This document shows, piece by piece, positions 10,050-20,769 of a stretch of DNA of 64,000 bases. Numbering within the stretch: position 1 is the first letter of the stretch; each line of letters opens with the position of its first letter. The notes beneath the pieces were generated by a model. The model made no database searches, had not been told where the DNA came from, and saw only the letters and a list, made by a program, of their open reading frames with translations. The position numbers were made by a program, and so were the translations under genes. This DNA is from Tragulus kanchil (taxonomy: Eukaryota > Chordata > Mammalia > Artiodactyla > Tragulidae). Location of the stretch: positions 8,522,501-8,586,500 of the forward strand of contig JAIOJX010000005.1 in the NCBI GenBank assembly GCA_022376925.1, given 5' to 3'.

Positions 10050-12263
10050 CAGTCATAAGCCCCTCCAGGGTAGAGGGTACGACTTGTCTTTATGTTCCCA
10101 AAGCAGAGTAATTCCTGCTTCATAGCAGGTGCCCAATGAATTATTCTTGAAAATGCTCCCTTATTCTTAAGGAAAGAAGAACTTGGATCATCTTCGGAGA
10201 GTTAAGGGGTAAGAACAGGGAGAGAACTTGAGAAAAGCAGCTCAGAAACAATGGTTCTGGCAGCTGGGACCCCGGCTGGCAGAGGACCCACAGAACGATT
10301 GCTGGGTAAAAGCCTATGCCAGCGGGGACGGGCTGGCAATCACATTCGTGTAAGAGCAGTGAGAGCAACAAGGTGCGACCTCGCGTGTGCTAAGACTCTT
10401 CAGTAGTGCCCGACTCTTTGCGGCCCTATGAACGATAGCCCGCCAGGCTCCTCCGTCCTCGGGATTCTCCAGGCAAGAATCCTGGAGGGGGCTGCCGACA
10501 GCGCAGGCTGTCTAAGCGCCAAAATCCAAGGTGAGGCTTTCAGAGAGCTTTGGTCGTTCTCAAGAAGTCTCTGAAGACGTTGTCTCACGCACTGCTGGGC
10601 TCCGATCCTGAAGCAGGACCTCAAGAGCCCCTCATCCTGAGAGACCCTGGTCAGTGTGTCAGAGAGGAGGGGACGCATGTGCTGTGACACCGCCTCCCGG
10701 CCGCCAGGCCCAGGAACAGCCAGAACCCCCTCTGCTGGGAGAAGGTCACAGGCCAAGAGGACAGGTAGCGCCGGGGTCGGAGCACACAGGGCTCTCAGTG
10801 ATGCCGACTGGCTTCGCCACGTCGGGTGATGTCTCACACTCCCTGGGCCAAGTCCCCTGCTTTGTAACAATCCAGTCAAGGGTTTTACTGAAGTAGACAA
10901 GCATGAAATGCATTTTCCAGAGAAGTTTCCAAAGTGGGGGAAAGTTCATGGCTCAGATCTCCGGTGGGTAATGAAATGAGACTGCGAACTTCTGTTTTTC
11001 TTTATAACACAGAGGAAAAAAAAAAAAAAGAGTTATCCAGGGTTTAAAATCTAAATCTAAAACTTGTGCTGTGTCCTCGACTCTCAGCCCATCTTCCTCC
11101 CTAACCCTGGTGTTGCAAGCTTATTATGCAAATGGCCCCAGAGGGGACCCAGTCATAAGCCCCTCCAGGGTAGAGGCGACTTGTCTTTATGTTCCCAAAG
11201 CAGAGTAATTCCTGCTTCATAGCAGGTGCCCAATGAATTATTCTTGAAAATGCTCCCTTATTCTTAAGGAAAGAAGAACTTGGATCATCTTCGGAGAGTT
11301 AAGGGGTAAGAACAGGGAGAGAACTTGAGAAAAGCAGCTCAGAAACAATGGTTCTGGCAGCTGGGACCCCGGCTGGCAGAGGACCCACAGAACGATTGCT
11401 GGGTAAAAGCCTATGCCAGCGGGGACGGGCTGGCAATCACATTCGTGTAAGAGCAGTGAGAGCAACAAGGTGCGACCTCGCGTGTGCTAAGACTCTTCAG
11501 TAGTGCCCGACTCTTTGCGGCCCTATGAACGATAGCCCGCCAGGCTCCTCCGTCCTCGGGATTCTCCAGGCAAGAATCCTGGAGGGGGCTGCCGACAGCG
11601 CAGGCTGTCTAAGCGCCAAAATCCAAGGTGAGGCTTTCAGAGAGCTTTGGTCGTTCTCAAGAAGTCTCTGAAGACGTTGTCTCACGCACTGCTGGGCTCC
11701 GATCCTGAAGCAGGACCTCAAGAGCCCCTCATCCTGAGAGACCCTGGTCAGTGTGTCAGAGAGGAGGGGACGCATGTGCTGTGACACCGCCTCCCGGCCG
11801 CCAGGCCCAGGAACAGCCAGAACCCCCTCTGCTGGGAGAAGGTCACAGGCCAAGAGGACAGGTAGCGCCGGGGTCGGAGCACACAGGGCTCTCAGTGATG
11901 CCGACTGGCTTCGCCACGTCGGGTGATGTCTCACACTCCCTGGGCCAAGTCCCCTGCTTTGTAACAATCCAGTCAAGGGTTTTACTGAAGTAGACAAGCA
12001 TGAAATGCATTTTCCAGAGAAGTTTCCAAAGTGGGGGAAAGTTCATGGCTCAGATCTCCGGTGGGTAATGAAATGAGACTGCGAACTTCTGTTTTTCTTT
12101 ATAACACAGAGGAAAAAAAAAAAAAAAGAGTTATCCAGGGTTTAAAATCTAAATCTAAAACTTGTGCTGTGTCCTCGACTCTCAGCCCATCTTCCTCCCT
12201 AACCCTGGTGTTGCAAGCTTATTTGATGCTGCTTCAAAATGGCCCCAGAGGGGGACCGTGGCC
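10048..12263. repeat. Tandem duplication 4 (offset 1097-1100)
   Basis: Copy A 10048-11150, copy B about 11148-12263. At the end of copy A (near 11122-11145) a dozen or so bases present in copy B (tgatgctgcttca region, 12223-12236) are missing. Just after the join copy B lacks three bases (tagaggcgac versus tagagggtacgac). Elsewhere nearly identical. Confidence 0.95.
10396..10502 (-). repeat. Bov-tA SINE fragment (reverse)
   Basis: Contains 'cgactctttgcggcccta', 'cgccaggctcctccgtc' and 'ccaggcaagaatcctggag'; the other half of the element is missing. Duplicate at 11493-11599. Confidence 0.8.
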
Positions 12264-12440
12264 CGCTCCGCACCAGGACGTTCCTGGCAGTGCAGGCAGG
12301 CTGGCTCCCCGCGGCAGGAAGGGAAGCCTCCAACAAGACTCAGCTCGTGGAGTGATTCCTGCTTCTCCGGTCCACATAGTCTTTCAGCCTCTTGCTGAAC
12401 GTATGGCCCTTGTCACAGTTTCACATTTTCATGGCTGAAA

Positions 12441-12606
12441 ACACTATTAGTCTCTCAGTGGTGTCCAACTCTTTGTGATCCCCGTGGACAGGCTCCTCTG
12501 TCTGTGGAATAGTCATTTCCTCCTCCAGGGGATCTTTACAACCCAGGGATCGAACCTGGGTCTCCCACGCTGCAGGCAGATTCTTCACCGTCTGAACCAC
12601 CAGGCC
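12441..12606 (-). repeat. Bov-tA SINE (reverse)
   Basis: Contains 'caactctttgtgatcccc', 'caggctcctctgtctgtgg', 'acccagggatcgaacctggg' and 'tctgaaccaccagg'; internally shortened. Confidence 0.88.
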
Positions 12607-14005
12607 CTGGCACACTGCAAACTTTGGCAATCCCAAGTCCACGTAGCTAAACCCTGACCATCATTTTCTTGACTGCACAGCCCAAGAGACCAAGCTCAGG
12701 AGGTTCAACCAGCTCAGGAGTGGCCCCTCTTGAACAAACTCTGCCTTCCTCTCCTTGTCCTTTCTTCTTCTTTTTCTTCTTTTCTTCCAGTAAAGTATTT
12801 TATATTGACTCTCCTTATCCTGACTGCAACATCTTATATTTGCCATTTTTCTAATACGTTTTAGAGGTACTTCTTTGACATTCTCAAGAGTGTTAAACGT
12901 AATATTCTCCCTTGACTCTTAGCTTTTGCAGGCATTGTTTCGAGTGAGCATGGAGAATGGCTGAGTTGTATGTTTGAAGCAACACATCTGTTGCTGAAGT
13001 TGTATTTTTCGCTTTAGAGTTACACACGGGATTTCTGTGACACAGTGGGCCACAAGACACAGATGGTTCGCCTCCATCTACATTATGAGCTCGCAGCACT
13101 ACACCAGGGCTTCCCAGACACAGCCTCACACCCCAAGGCTGCAGCGAGTGCCCTATCAGCGCCTTTGTTTTGTAATTCTTAAGAAGAGTTAGCGTCCTGT
13201 AGTCTTGAGATCAATGTACTTGAAATAACAAAAATGTTAATTTTCATAGCATTTTTAGAATTTTGATCACTGAAAATCACATATGGGCAACACTAACTCT
13301 TCCCCAGCATGTTCGCATTCTAAATTCAGATAAAATAACATGCACAAAGCACACAGAAAATAGAAAAAGTAAAATCTGCCAGTGAAACTCCGGGAGAGCT
13401 TTCCTAACTTAATCTTTGATTCAAGGATATGCTGTTGTAAAGCTACGACTTAAAAGCCACAACCTCCCTCTAATCTATTAAAGTCCGTATCTTTTGCGAA
13501 CAGAAGCTATGAATGACTAATGTTCCTTCCTTTAATGGTCAGATAGTTTCCCAGGGAGTAGACTGGCAGACAGTCAAGGAGAAACCAGTGGCTGCCTGAC
13601 CTAACATCCCATCAGAGCATACTTCCTGGGCGTCTCCTGTGGACAGGCCTGGTGGTGCAGGGAGGGGTGAGGCGCAGCAGGTCCCCGCTCTCACGGAGTG
13701 CCCCTTCTTGGGGCAGACGAGCGACAGCAAGTGAGAAAACAAACAGGCCTGCAGCTCCTGCCAGCAGTCCGGGCTTCCAGGGGAGTGAACTGGGGTGCCG
13801 GTGACAGCGAGCACGTCCTCTAACAGAGTCGTCAGGGGGATTTCATCTAAGGAGCTGCTGGGAATGCAGGAACTGAGGCCTAACAAATACCAAGGTGCCA
13901 GTGGAGCGAAGGGACAAAGCGGAAGCACAGCCAGCATGGCTGGCAGAGGGGAAGAGAGGGAGAAAGTGTACATTTTTGAAGAAAATTTTGGTCTCTTTCA
14001 TTGGT
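12607..14005. other. Unique intergenic stretch, nothing recognised
   Basis: Contains a CTT-rich pyrimidine tract at about 12762-12790 and AT-rich DNA (13160-13540), then GC-richer DNA. No gene or repeat family recognised. Confidence 0.55.
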
Positions 14006-14247
14006 TATTTATTTATTTACTTTTCATCCATCTTTATTCTTCGGCCTGTGTGGGCCCCCCATCCCTGTGGCCTCTCTCGTTGCAGAGCCCTGGCTCTGGG
14101 CGCATGCGCTCCGGAGCGCTGGCTCGTAACTGCACACACTGGTCCAGCCACTCTCTGGCATGTGGGATCCTCCCGGGCTAGGGACCGAACCAGTGTCCCT
14201 TGCACTGCAGGGCAGACTCTTTACGCACTGGACCACCGGGGAAGCCT
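14006..14247 (-). repeat. CHR-2-type SINE (reverse)
   Basis: Reverse copy of the family also seen at 19531 and 40219: 'ctttattcttcggcc', 'gcatgcgctccggagc', 'atgtgggatcctcccggg', 'ggaccaccggggaagcc'. Confidence 0.8.
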
Positions 14248-14512
14248 CCAAAGTGTACTTTTAAATCATGATTCCACCATACAAGTAAGAGCAGGATGTG
14301 ACTCTGGAAAAATCCCACTGAGTCATCAGGCCAACGTACAAAAGGAGACGTGCTGTACGGGGACTAAGGGTGAGATGGACACAGCTGACAAAGCCCACAC
14401 AGTTAAAGCTGTTGTGGATGTGCAGTCACGCACCAGTGTGAGAGGCGGCCACAGAGAAGGCTGAGTGGGGCCTCTGACGGCGGTGCTGGAGAAGACGCCC
14501 GAGAGTCGTCTG

Positions 14513-14834
14513 AACTGTAATGAGATGAATCCAGTTGATCCGAAGGAAAATCAACCCAGACTGTTCATTAGTGGGACGGATGCTGAAGCTAAAGCACCAA
14601 TACTTTGGCCACCTGATGTGAAGCCAACTCACTGGGAAAGACCCTGGTGCTGGGAAAGACTGAAGACAAAAGGAGAAGAGGGTGGCAGAGGATGAGGTGG
14701 GTAGATGGCATCACCAACTCAATGAACGTGAGTTTGAGCCAACTCTGGGAAACCATGGAGGACACAGACGTCTGGCGTGCTGCAGTCCATGGAGCCGCAA
14801 AGAGCAGCACATGACTAAGTGACTGAACAACGAC
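14513..14834 (+). repeat. BovB/ART2A 3' segment
   Basis: Contains 'ggatgctgaagctaaagcac', 'actttggccacctgatgtga', 'ggatgaggtgggtagatggc', 'atcaccaactcaatgaacg', 'tggcgtgctgcagtccatgg' and 'catgactaagtgactgaac', the known 3' part of ruminant BovB and its ART2A derivative. Duplicate at 15591-15912. Confidence 0.88.
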
Positions 14835-14987
14835 TGGTGTATGTTTCTGGTGCGGTTTGGATAGAGTGAACATAAGACTTGGCCCTTTAAGTGCAACCTA
14901 AGATACACGTTCCTACCAGTTCCTAGAGACCAGGGCTTGTGGTGCGCTAGACAGACACAAATTTTAAAGGTGTCTTCAAATGCGTGC

Positions 14988-15199
14988 AGGTGCATGCTGA
15001 GTCCCTTCAGTGGTGAATGACCCTCTGTGACTCCATGGACTGTAGCCCACCAGGCTCCTCTGTCCATGAGATTCTCAGGCAACAACACTGGAATGGGCTG
15101 CGATTTCCTTCTCCAGAGGATCTCCTGACTCAGGGATAGAGCCCCAGTTTCCTGCATTGTGGGGAGCTTCTTCAATGTCTGAGCTACCAGGAAACCCAT
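14988..15199 (-). repeat. Bov-tA SINE (reverse)
   Basis: Contains 'catggactgtagcccaccag', 'gctcctctgtccatgagatt', 'ctgagctaccaggaaaccc'. It appears again at 16066-16277 and, lacking its first part, at 17190-17365 because two tandem duplications chain here. Confidence 0.9.
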
Positions 15200-16088
15200 T
15201 CAAATGTGTGATGAATTCCTGTTGGAAGAAAACATCACTATGATTTCAATTAGCAATGGAAAGTATTTCTGACTCTGTTATGTGAATAATGCTAATTCTC
15301 CACTTCCCTTGGTGGATACTGCTATGTTCTTAACCTCTGGCTTGCTCTGTGGAGTAGCATTCTGAAATGATTACATAATAATTTTAGGAGCCCCTAAGCA
15401 TCCCTTTTATTAAAAATTTAGTTACTTAAAGTGCTGTACGGGACTAAGGGTGAGATGGACACAGCTGACAAAGCCCACACAGTTAAAGCTGTTGTGGATG
15501 TGCAGTCACGCACCAGTGTGAGAGGCGGCCACAGAGAAGGCTGAGTGGGGCCTCTGACGGCGGTGCTGGAGAAGACGCCCGAGTCGTCTGAACTGTAATG
15601 AGATGAATCCAGTTGATCCGAAGGAAAATCAACCCAGACTGTTCATTAGTGGGACGGATGCTGAAGCTAAAGCACCAATACTTTGGCCACCTGATGTGAA
15701 GCCAACTCACTGGGAAAGACCCTGGTGCTGGGAAAGACTGAAGACAAAAGGAGAAGAGGGTGGCAGAGGATGAGGTGGGTAGATGGCATCACCAACTCAA
15801 TGAACGTGAGTTTGAGCCAACTCTGGGAAACCATGGAGGACACAGACGTCTGGCGTGCTGCAGTCCATGGAGCCGCAAAGAGCAGCACATGACTAAGTGA
15901 CTGAACAACGACTGGTGTATGTTTCTGGTGCGGTTTGGATAGAGTGAACATAAGACTTGGCCCTTTAAGTGCAACCTAAGATACACGTTCCTACCAGTTC
16001 CTAGAGACCAGGGCTTGTGGTGCGCTAGACAGACACAAATTTTAAAGGTGTCTTCAAATGCGTGCAGGTGCATGCTGAGTCCCTTCAG

Positions 16089-18275
16089 TGGTGAATGACC
16101 CTCTGTGACTCCATGGACTGTAGCCCACCAGGCTCCTCTGTCCATGAGATTCTCAGGCAACAACACTGGAATGGGCTGCGATTTCCTTCTCCAGAGGATC
16201 TCCTGACTCAGGGATAGAGCCCCAGTTTCCTGCATTGTGGGGAGCTTCTTCAATGTCTGAGCTACCAGGAAACCCATTCAAATGTGTGATGAATTCCTGT
16301 TGGAAGAAAACATCACTATGATTTCAATTAGCAATGGAAAGTATTTCTGACTCTGTTATGTGAATAATGCTAATTCTCCACTTCCCTTGGTGGATACTGC
16401 TATGTTCTTAACCTCTGGCTTGCTCTGTGGAGTAGCATTCTGAAATGATTACATAATAATTTTAGGAGCCCCTAAGCATCCCATTATTATTAAAAAAAAT
16501 AATAAAGGAAATTAAGTTACTTAAATCCTCTGCTTTTGCCTATGTCCCTCCCTATATCCACTTGCTCTTCCTAACCCTGGTGAAAAAGAAGGACGTCCCT
16601 CATCCTGTTGTCGACTGTCAAGAAAAGCACAACTTTCCTCCTCCTCTCCTCTTCTCTAGACTAAACATACCCAGTTCCCCCAAAGCTTTCTTTTTGATCT
16701 TCATTTCCAAACTATTCATCACTGTGCTCTCTTTCTCTGAAAGTTCCCCAGAGTTCCAAAGAGCTGAGCCACACGAGGATAAAACATCTCCGAGGAGGTT
16801 TAACTGACTGCAGACAGACGCCGCAAGGACTTTTCCCACCTTCCCAAAAGGCCTGTAGTGAATAAAGTCCAAGGAAGATAGTTTCTCTCTTTGTAACTTC
16901 ACTTCCTCGTGGGGGAAAGCAGTAGATGAATAAGGAATTAAGTGGAAGAGGTTGGTTTTTCATCTGCATCTAGTTATTCTAAAAGAAATTTCAGTATGAA
17001 GAATTTCTATTTTTAGTTAGAACAAAATGCATTTGTTTATCACTGTTAAAAAGCTAATTTGAAAGGCTTAATGTTAATGAATTCCCATAGCATTTGCTGG
17101 TAACAACACATGTGGCGCTGGTGGTAAAGAACCTGCCTGCAATGCAGGAGACCTAAGAGACAGGGCTCGATCTGGTTTGGGTGACCTTCAATGACCCTCT
17201 GATGGACTGTAGCCCACCAGGCTCCTCTGTCCATGAGATTCTCAGGCAACAACACTGGAATGGGCTGCGATTTCCTTCTCCAGAGGATCTCCTGACTCAG
17301 GGATAGAGCCCCAGTTTCCTGCATTGTGGGGAGCTTCTTCAATGTCTGAGCTACCAGGAAACCCATTCAAATGTGTGATGAATTCCTGTTGGAAGAAAAC
17401 ATCACTATGATTTCAATTAGCAATGGAAAGTATTTCTGACTCTGTTATGTGAATAATGCTAATTCTCCACTTCCCTTGGTGGATACTGCTATGTTCTTAA
17501 CCTCTGGCTTGCTCTGTGGAGTAGCATTCTGAAATGATTACATAATAATTTTAGGAGCCCCTAAGCATCCCATTATTATTAAAAAAAATAATAAAGGAAA
17601 TTAAGTTACTTAAATCCTCTGCTTTTGCCTATGTCCCTCCCTATATCCACTTGCTCTTCCTAACCCTGGTGAAAAAGAAGGACGTCCCTCATCCTGTTGT
17701 CGACTGTCAAGAAAAGCACAACTTTCCTCCTCCTCTCCTCTTCTCTAGACTAAACATACCCAGTTCCCCCAAAGCTTTCTTTTTGATCTTCATTTCCAAA
17801 CTATTCATCACTGTGCTCTCTTTCTCTGAAAGTTCCCCAGAGTTCCAAAGAGCTGAGCCACACGAGGATAAAACATCTCCGAGGAGGTTTAACTGACTGC
17901 AGACAGACGCCGCAAGGACTTTTCCCACCTTCCCCAAAAAGGCCTGTAGTGAATAAAGTCCAAGGAAGATAGTTTCTCTCTTTGTAACTTCACTTCCTCG
18001 TGGGGGAAAGCAGTAGATGAATAAGGAATTAAGTGGAAGAGGTTGGTTTTGCATCTGCATCTAGTTATTCTAAAAGAAATTTCAGTATGAAGAATTTCTA
18101 TTTTTAGTTAGAACAAAATGCATTTGTTTATCACTGTTAAAAAGCTAATTTGAAAGGCTTAATGTTAATGAATTCCCATAGCATTTGCTGGTAACAACAC
18201 ATGTGGCGCTGGTGGTAAAGAACCTGCCTGCAATGCAGGAGACCTAAGAGACAGGGGCTCGATCTCTGGTTTGGG
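16089..18275. repeat. Tandem duplication 6 (offset about 1089)
   Basis: Copy A about 16089-17181, copy B about 17182-18275. The first bases of copy B (17182-17210) are an eroded version of 16085-16122, and the end of copy A lacks bases present at 18254-18275. It is chained with duplication 5, so about 400 bases occur three times (about 15008, 16086 and 17190 onward). Confidence 0.93.
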
Positions 18276-18424
18276 AAGATCTCCTAGAGAAGAAGTGGCA
18301 GCCTGCTCCAGTCTTGCCTGGAGAAGCCCGTGGACACAGAGCCTGGTGGGCCGGCGTCCACAGGGTCACAGAGTCAGATCTGACCGGAGCGGCTTTGCAC
18401 AGCATAGCACACAGCACGCGACCA
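18203..18424 (+). repeat. Bov-tA SINE
   Basis: Contains 'tggcgctggtggtaaagaac', 'ctgcaatgcaggagaccta', 'gcctgctccagtcttgcctg' and 'cacagcatagcacacagc'. Only its first about 70 bases occur in the other copy (17113-17181). Confidence 0.88.
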
Positions 18425-19530
18425 ACAAAGCAGGTCAGGAGCAAGAACTTAAAAGGTGCTCTAAAGATTCATCAAAAATAAACAAAAACACTTATTAAAA
18501 ACAGACTTCTGTTCCCTAATGCATCTTTCTTGGCAGTTAAACAGCTGTATGGTGCCAACGGCAAATCCTTGATTAGAATGTTTTGGATCCTGTTTTCAAG
18601 GAAGCACCTTCTGTGTTCCACATTGGTTCTTACGGCATCAGGCCTGTTTTCATTCCTTCTCCATCTACTGAAAATGAACGTCAAGATGAGTTCTCATGTC
18701 CACCCCTCAGCCTAGCTTCTGATCTGGTATGTTCACAAGCAGAGTAACTGCAGTCTGCGCAGACTCGACCGGTGATCTCGGCTGCATACGTTGGTGTCTG
18801 TGACAGGCAGGCCAGGCCACCAGCCCTGGGCCGCAGCTCTGCGCCTGGCGCTGCGTCAGTCCCACCCTGCAGTGGAAACAGGTGGGCAAGCTTGAATTTC
18901 ACCTGCAGAAGTGCCAAGAAGAGGATGGGTTTTCTGAGAAACAGCCTACAGGCATTTCCCCCCTTTAAACATCAGGATGATGCAGGGATTCCAATAACCT
19001 AAGCTCAGTTAACCCTGCATCATTCAGATTCAAAAGCTTTGCCTTATCTGTAAATAAAATGCACAGGAGAAAGCCACTCAAAGAGGGAAATCAGAGATTT
19101 AGAACACTCCCCGGATGTGGCAACACCAAGAGCTGGTAGGGACAGGAAGGCTACAAGACAATGAGTCTTGAGCTTCCCTAAACCTCATAGAGCTGTGCTT
19201 TTAAAAGCTTGTCTTCTGAAACCCACATAGTATTGAGAGAAAATCAGTCAGTGTTCTGAGGTCCTTACGTTAAAACAAAAAACAAAACTAAAAGGTACCC
19301 ATGCTTAAAGAGAAGACACCAGATACTAAAACTAAAATAAAATAGAATTACAAATCACTTAAGCTCTGCCACCACGAATCCCCCTGCTGCCCCAGACTTT
19401 TCTCATCAAAGGACATTCTGGAAGACAGTCAACAAATCAGAGATGTAAACAATGAATGAACAAGAATAATATCCTGGTTATGTTTGGCCCCTTTAGTTCA
19501 ACATGATTCCATGTATCTAAAAATCATGCT
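18425..19530. other. Unique intergenic stretch, nothing recognised
   Basis: Between two SINEs. No coding exon, RNA gene or named repeat identified. Confidence 0.55.
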
Positions 19531-19847
19531 GGGGCTTCCCCTGGTGGTCCAGTGGGTAAGGACACCGCCTTGCAGTGCAAGGGGCGCCGCTTTGATCCCT
19601 GGCCTGGGAAGATCCCACGTGCTGCGGAGCGGCTGGACCGATGTGTCCAATTACCGAGCCGGAGCTCTGGAGCGCATGTGCCCAGAGCCGGTGCTCTGCG
19701 ACGACAGAGGCCACCGCGATGGGAGGCCCACAGGAGCCTAAGAACAAAGACGGATGAAAATAGACAAATGAAAGACCAATAGAAGTGGCCCGCCCATCCC
19801 CCTTCCTCCCCATCCCACCCCCCAAAAGATAAATAAATAAAATAAAT
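19531..19847 (+). repeat. CHR-2-type SINE
   Basis: Contains 'cttcccctggtggtccagtg', 'cctgggaagatcccacgtg', 'gcggagcggctgg', 'gatgggaggcccacagg' and an A/T-rich tail (ataaataaataaaat). Same family as 40219. Confidence 0.85.
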
Positions 19848-20245
19848 GTTTTAAAAAAATATATCATGCTGAAGTCACTTTGAAATGTCCACAACCAATC
19901 ATTGCCCCAGTTAGCACCGAAGCTAAGAATGGGAGGAAGAATACGAAAGAAACACTGTCATCAGCAAGAGAGCTCAAGAGTCAATGGGATTTTATAAGAA
20001 GCTACTAAACCGTCGAATCATCTTCTCGTCCATTCCTTTCACACGACGGACTAGATTCCAACTCTACTCTTTTCGTCATTCTCCTGTCTCCTTTCTGGAA
20101 ACCCCAAGTCAGACTCAGGGATGTGGTTGGTGCAAGTCCTCTGGGGTGAGACTGAGGACCCCGGGGCGTGGACCGTCCACTGACACAAGGTGTGTGACGC
20201 TGGGCCTCAGGCTCAGCGGGAGTAAAGGGGAAGAGTTGACGGGGT

Positions 20246-20602
20246 GATTTGTCAGGGCTGCCACAACAGAGCATGCACAGGGAGACACACCCAGCAGGCC
20301 CTACGCTCCTCTAGTTCTAGAGGCTGCAAGTTCACAGTCTAGGTGCTGGCAGGTTTAGTTTCTTCGGAAGCCTCTCTCCTCGGCTCGGAGATGGCTGTCC
20401 TCCCCCTGTTCCTACGTGCCCCTCCTTCTGTGTGCACGTCTGTGTCCTCGTCTCCTCTTCTGATAAGGACACCAGTCACACTGGACTGGGGCCCGCCCAT
20501 AGGACTTCATAATCGCCTCTTTAAAAGCCCTACCTCCGATTCTGAGGTGCTGGCAGTTGGAACACCTGAATTCTGGGGGAATGCAATCCAGCTTCCTAAC
20601 AG
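20246..20602 (-). mobile_element. MLT1-like (MaLR) solo LTR, reverse
   Basis: Phrase order 'tttgtcagggctgccacaac', 'agttctagaggctgcaag', 'tctcctcttctgataagg', 'acaccagtcacactgg', 'ctctttaaaagccc' and 'gaattctgggggaatgcaat' matches the reverse complement of MLT/MST LTRs. No internal retroviral sequence accompanies it. Confidence 0.7.
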
Positions 20603-20769
20603 CCCCCCAGCTACCGCTGGACTCCAGAGTTCTCTGATTTCTTTTCTCTCTCAAACACTGTCATTAACTTGTCTTTCCTTGGGCAACACGGGGAGATTCA
20701 GCCTGCTGTCGCCATGAACTGCACGGAAGCGAGGCTGCACCTTCAGGCTGTCTGCAGTCTTAGTCTCAG

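Larger units (their letters stand above)
14350..16524. repeat. Tandem duplication 5 (offset 1078-1081)
   Basis: Copy A 14350-15430, copy B 15431-16524. The last about 45 bases of copy A (15400-15430) are a shortened, altered version of copy B 16480-16524 (the poly-A/ATT tract is reduced). A two-base indel is seen (cgagagtcg versus cgagtcg). Confidence 0.95.

Noticed and set aside
10400..11997. Paired 166-codon minus-strand ORFs (10400-10900 and 11497-11997) as duplicated genes
   Set aside because: The frame begins or ends in a Bov-tA fragment, no domain is recognisable, and the two copies come from a tandem duplication of doubtful reality.
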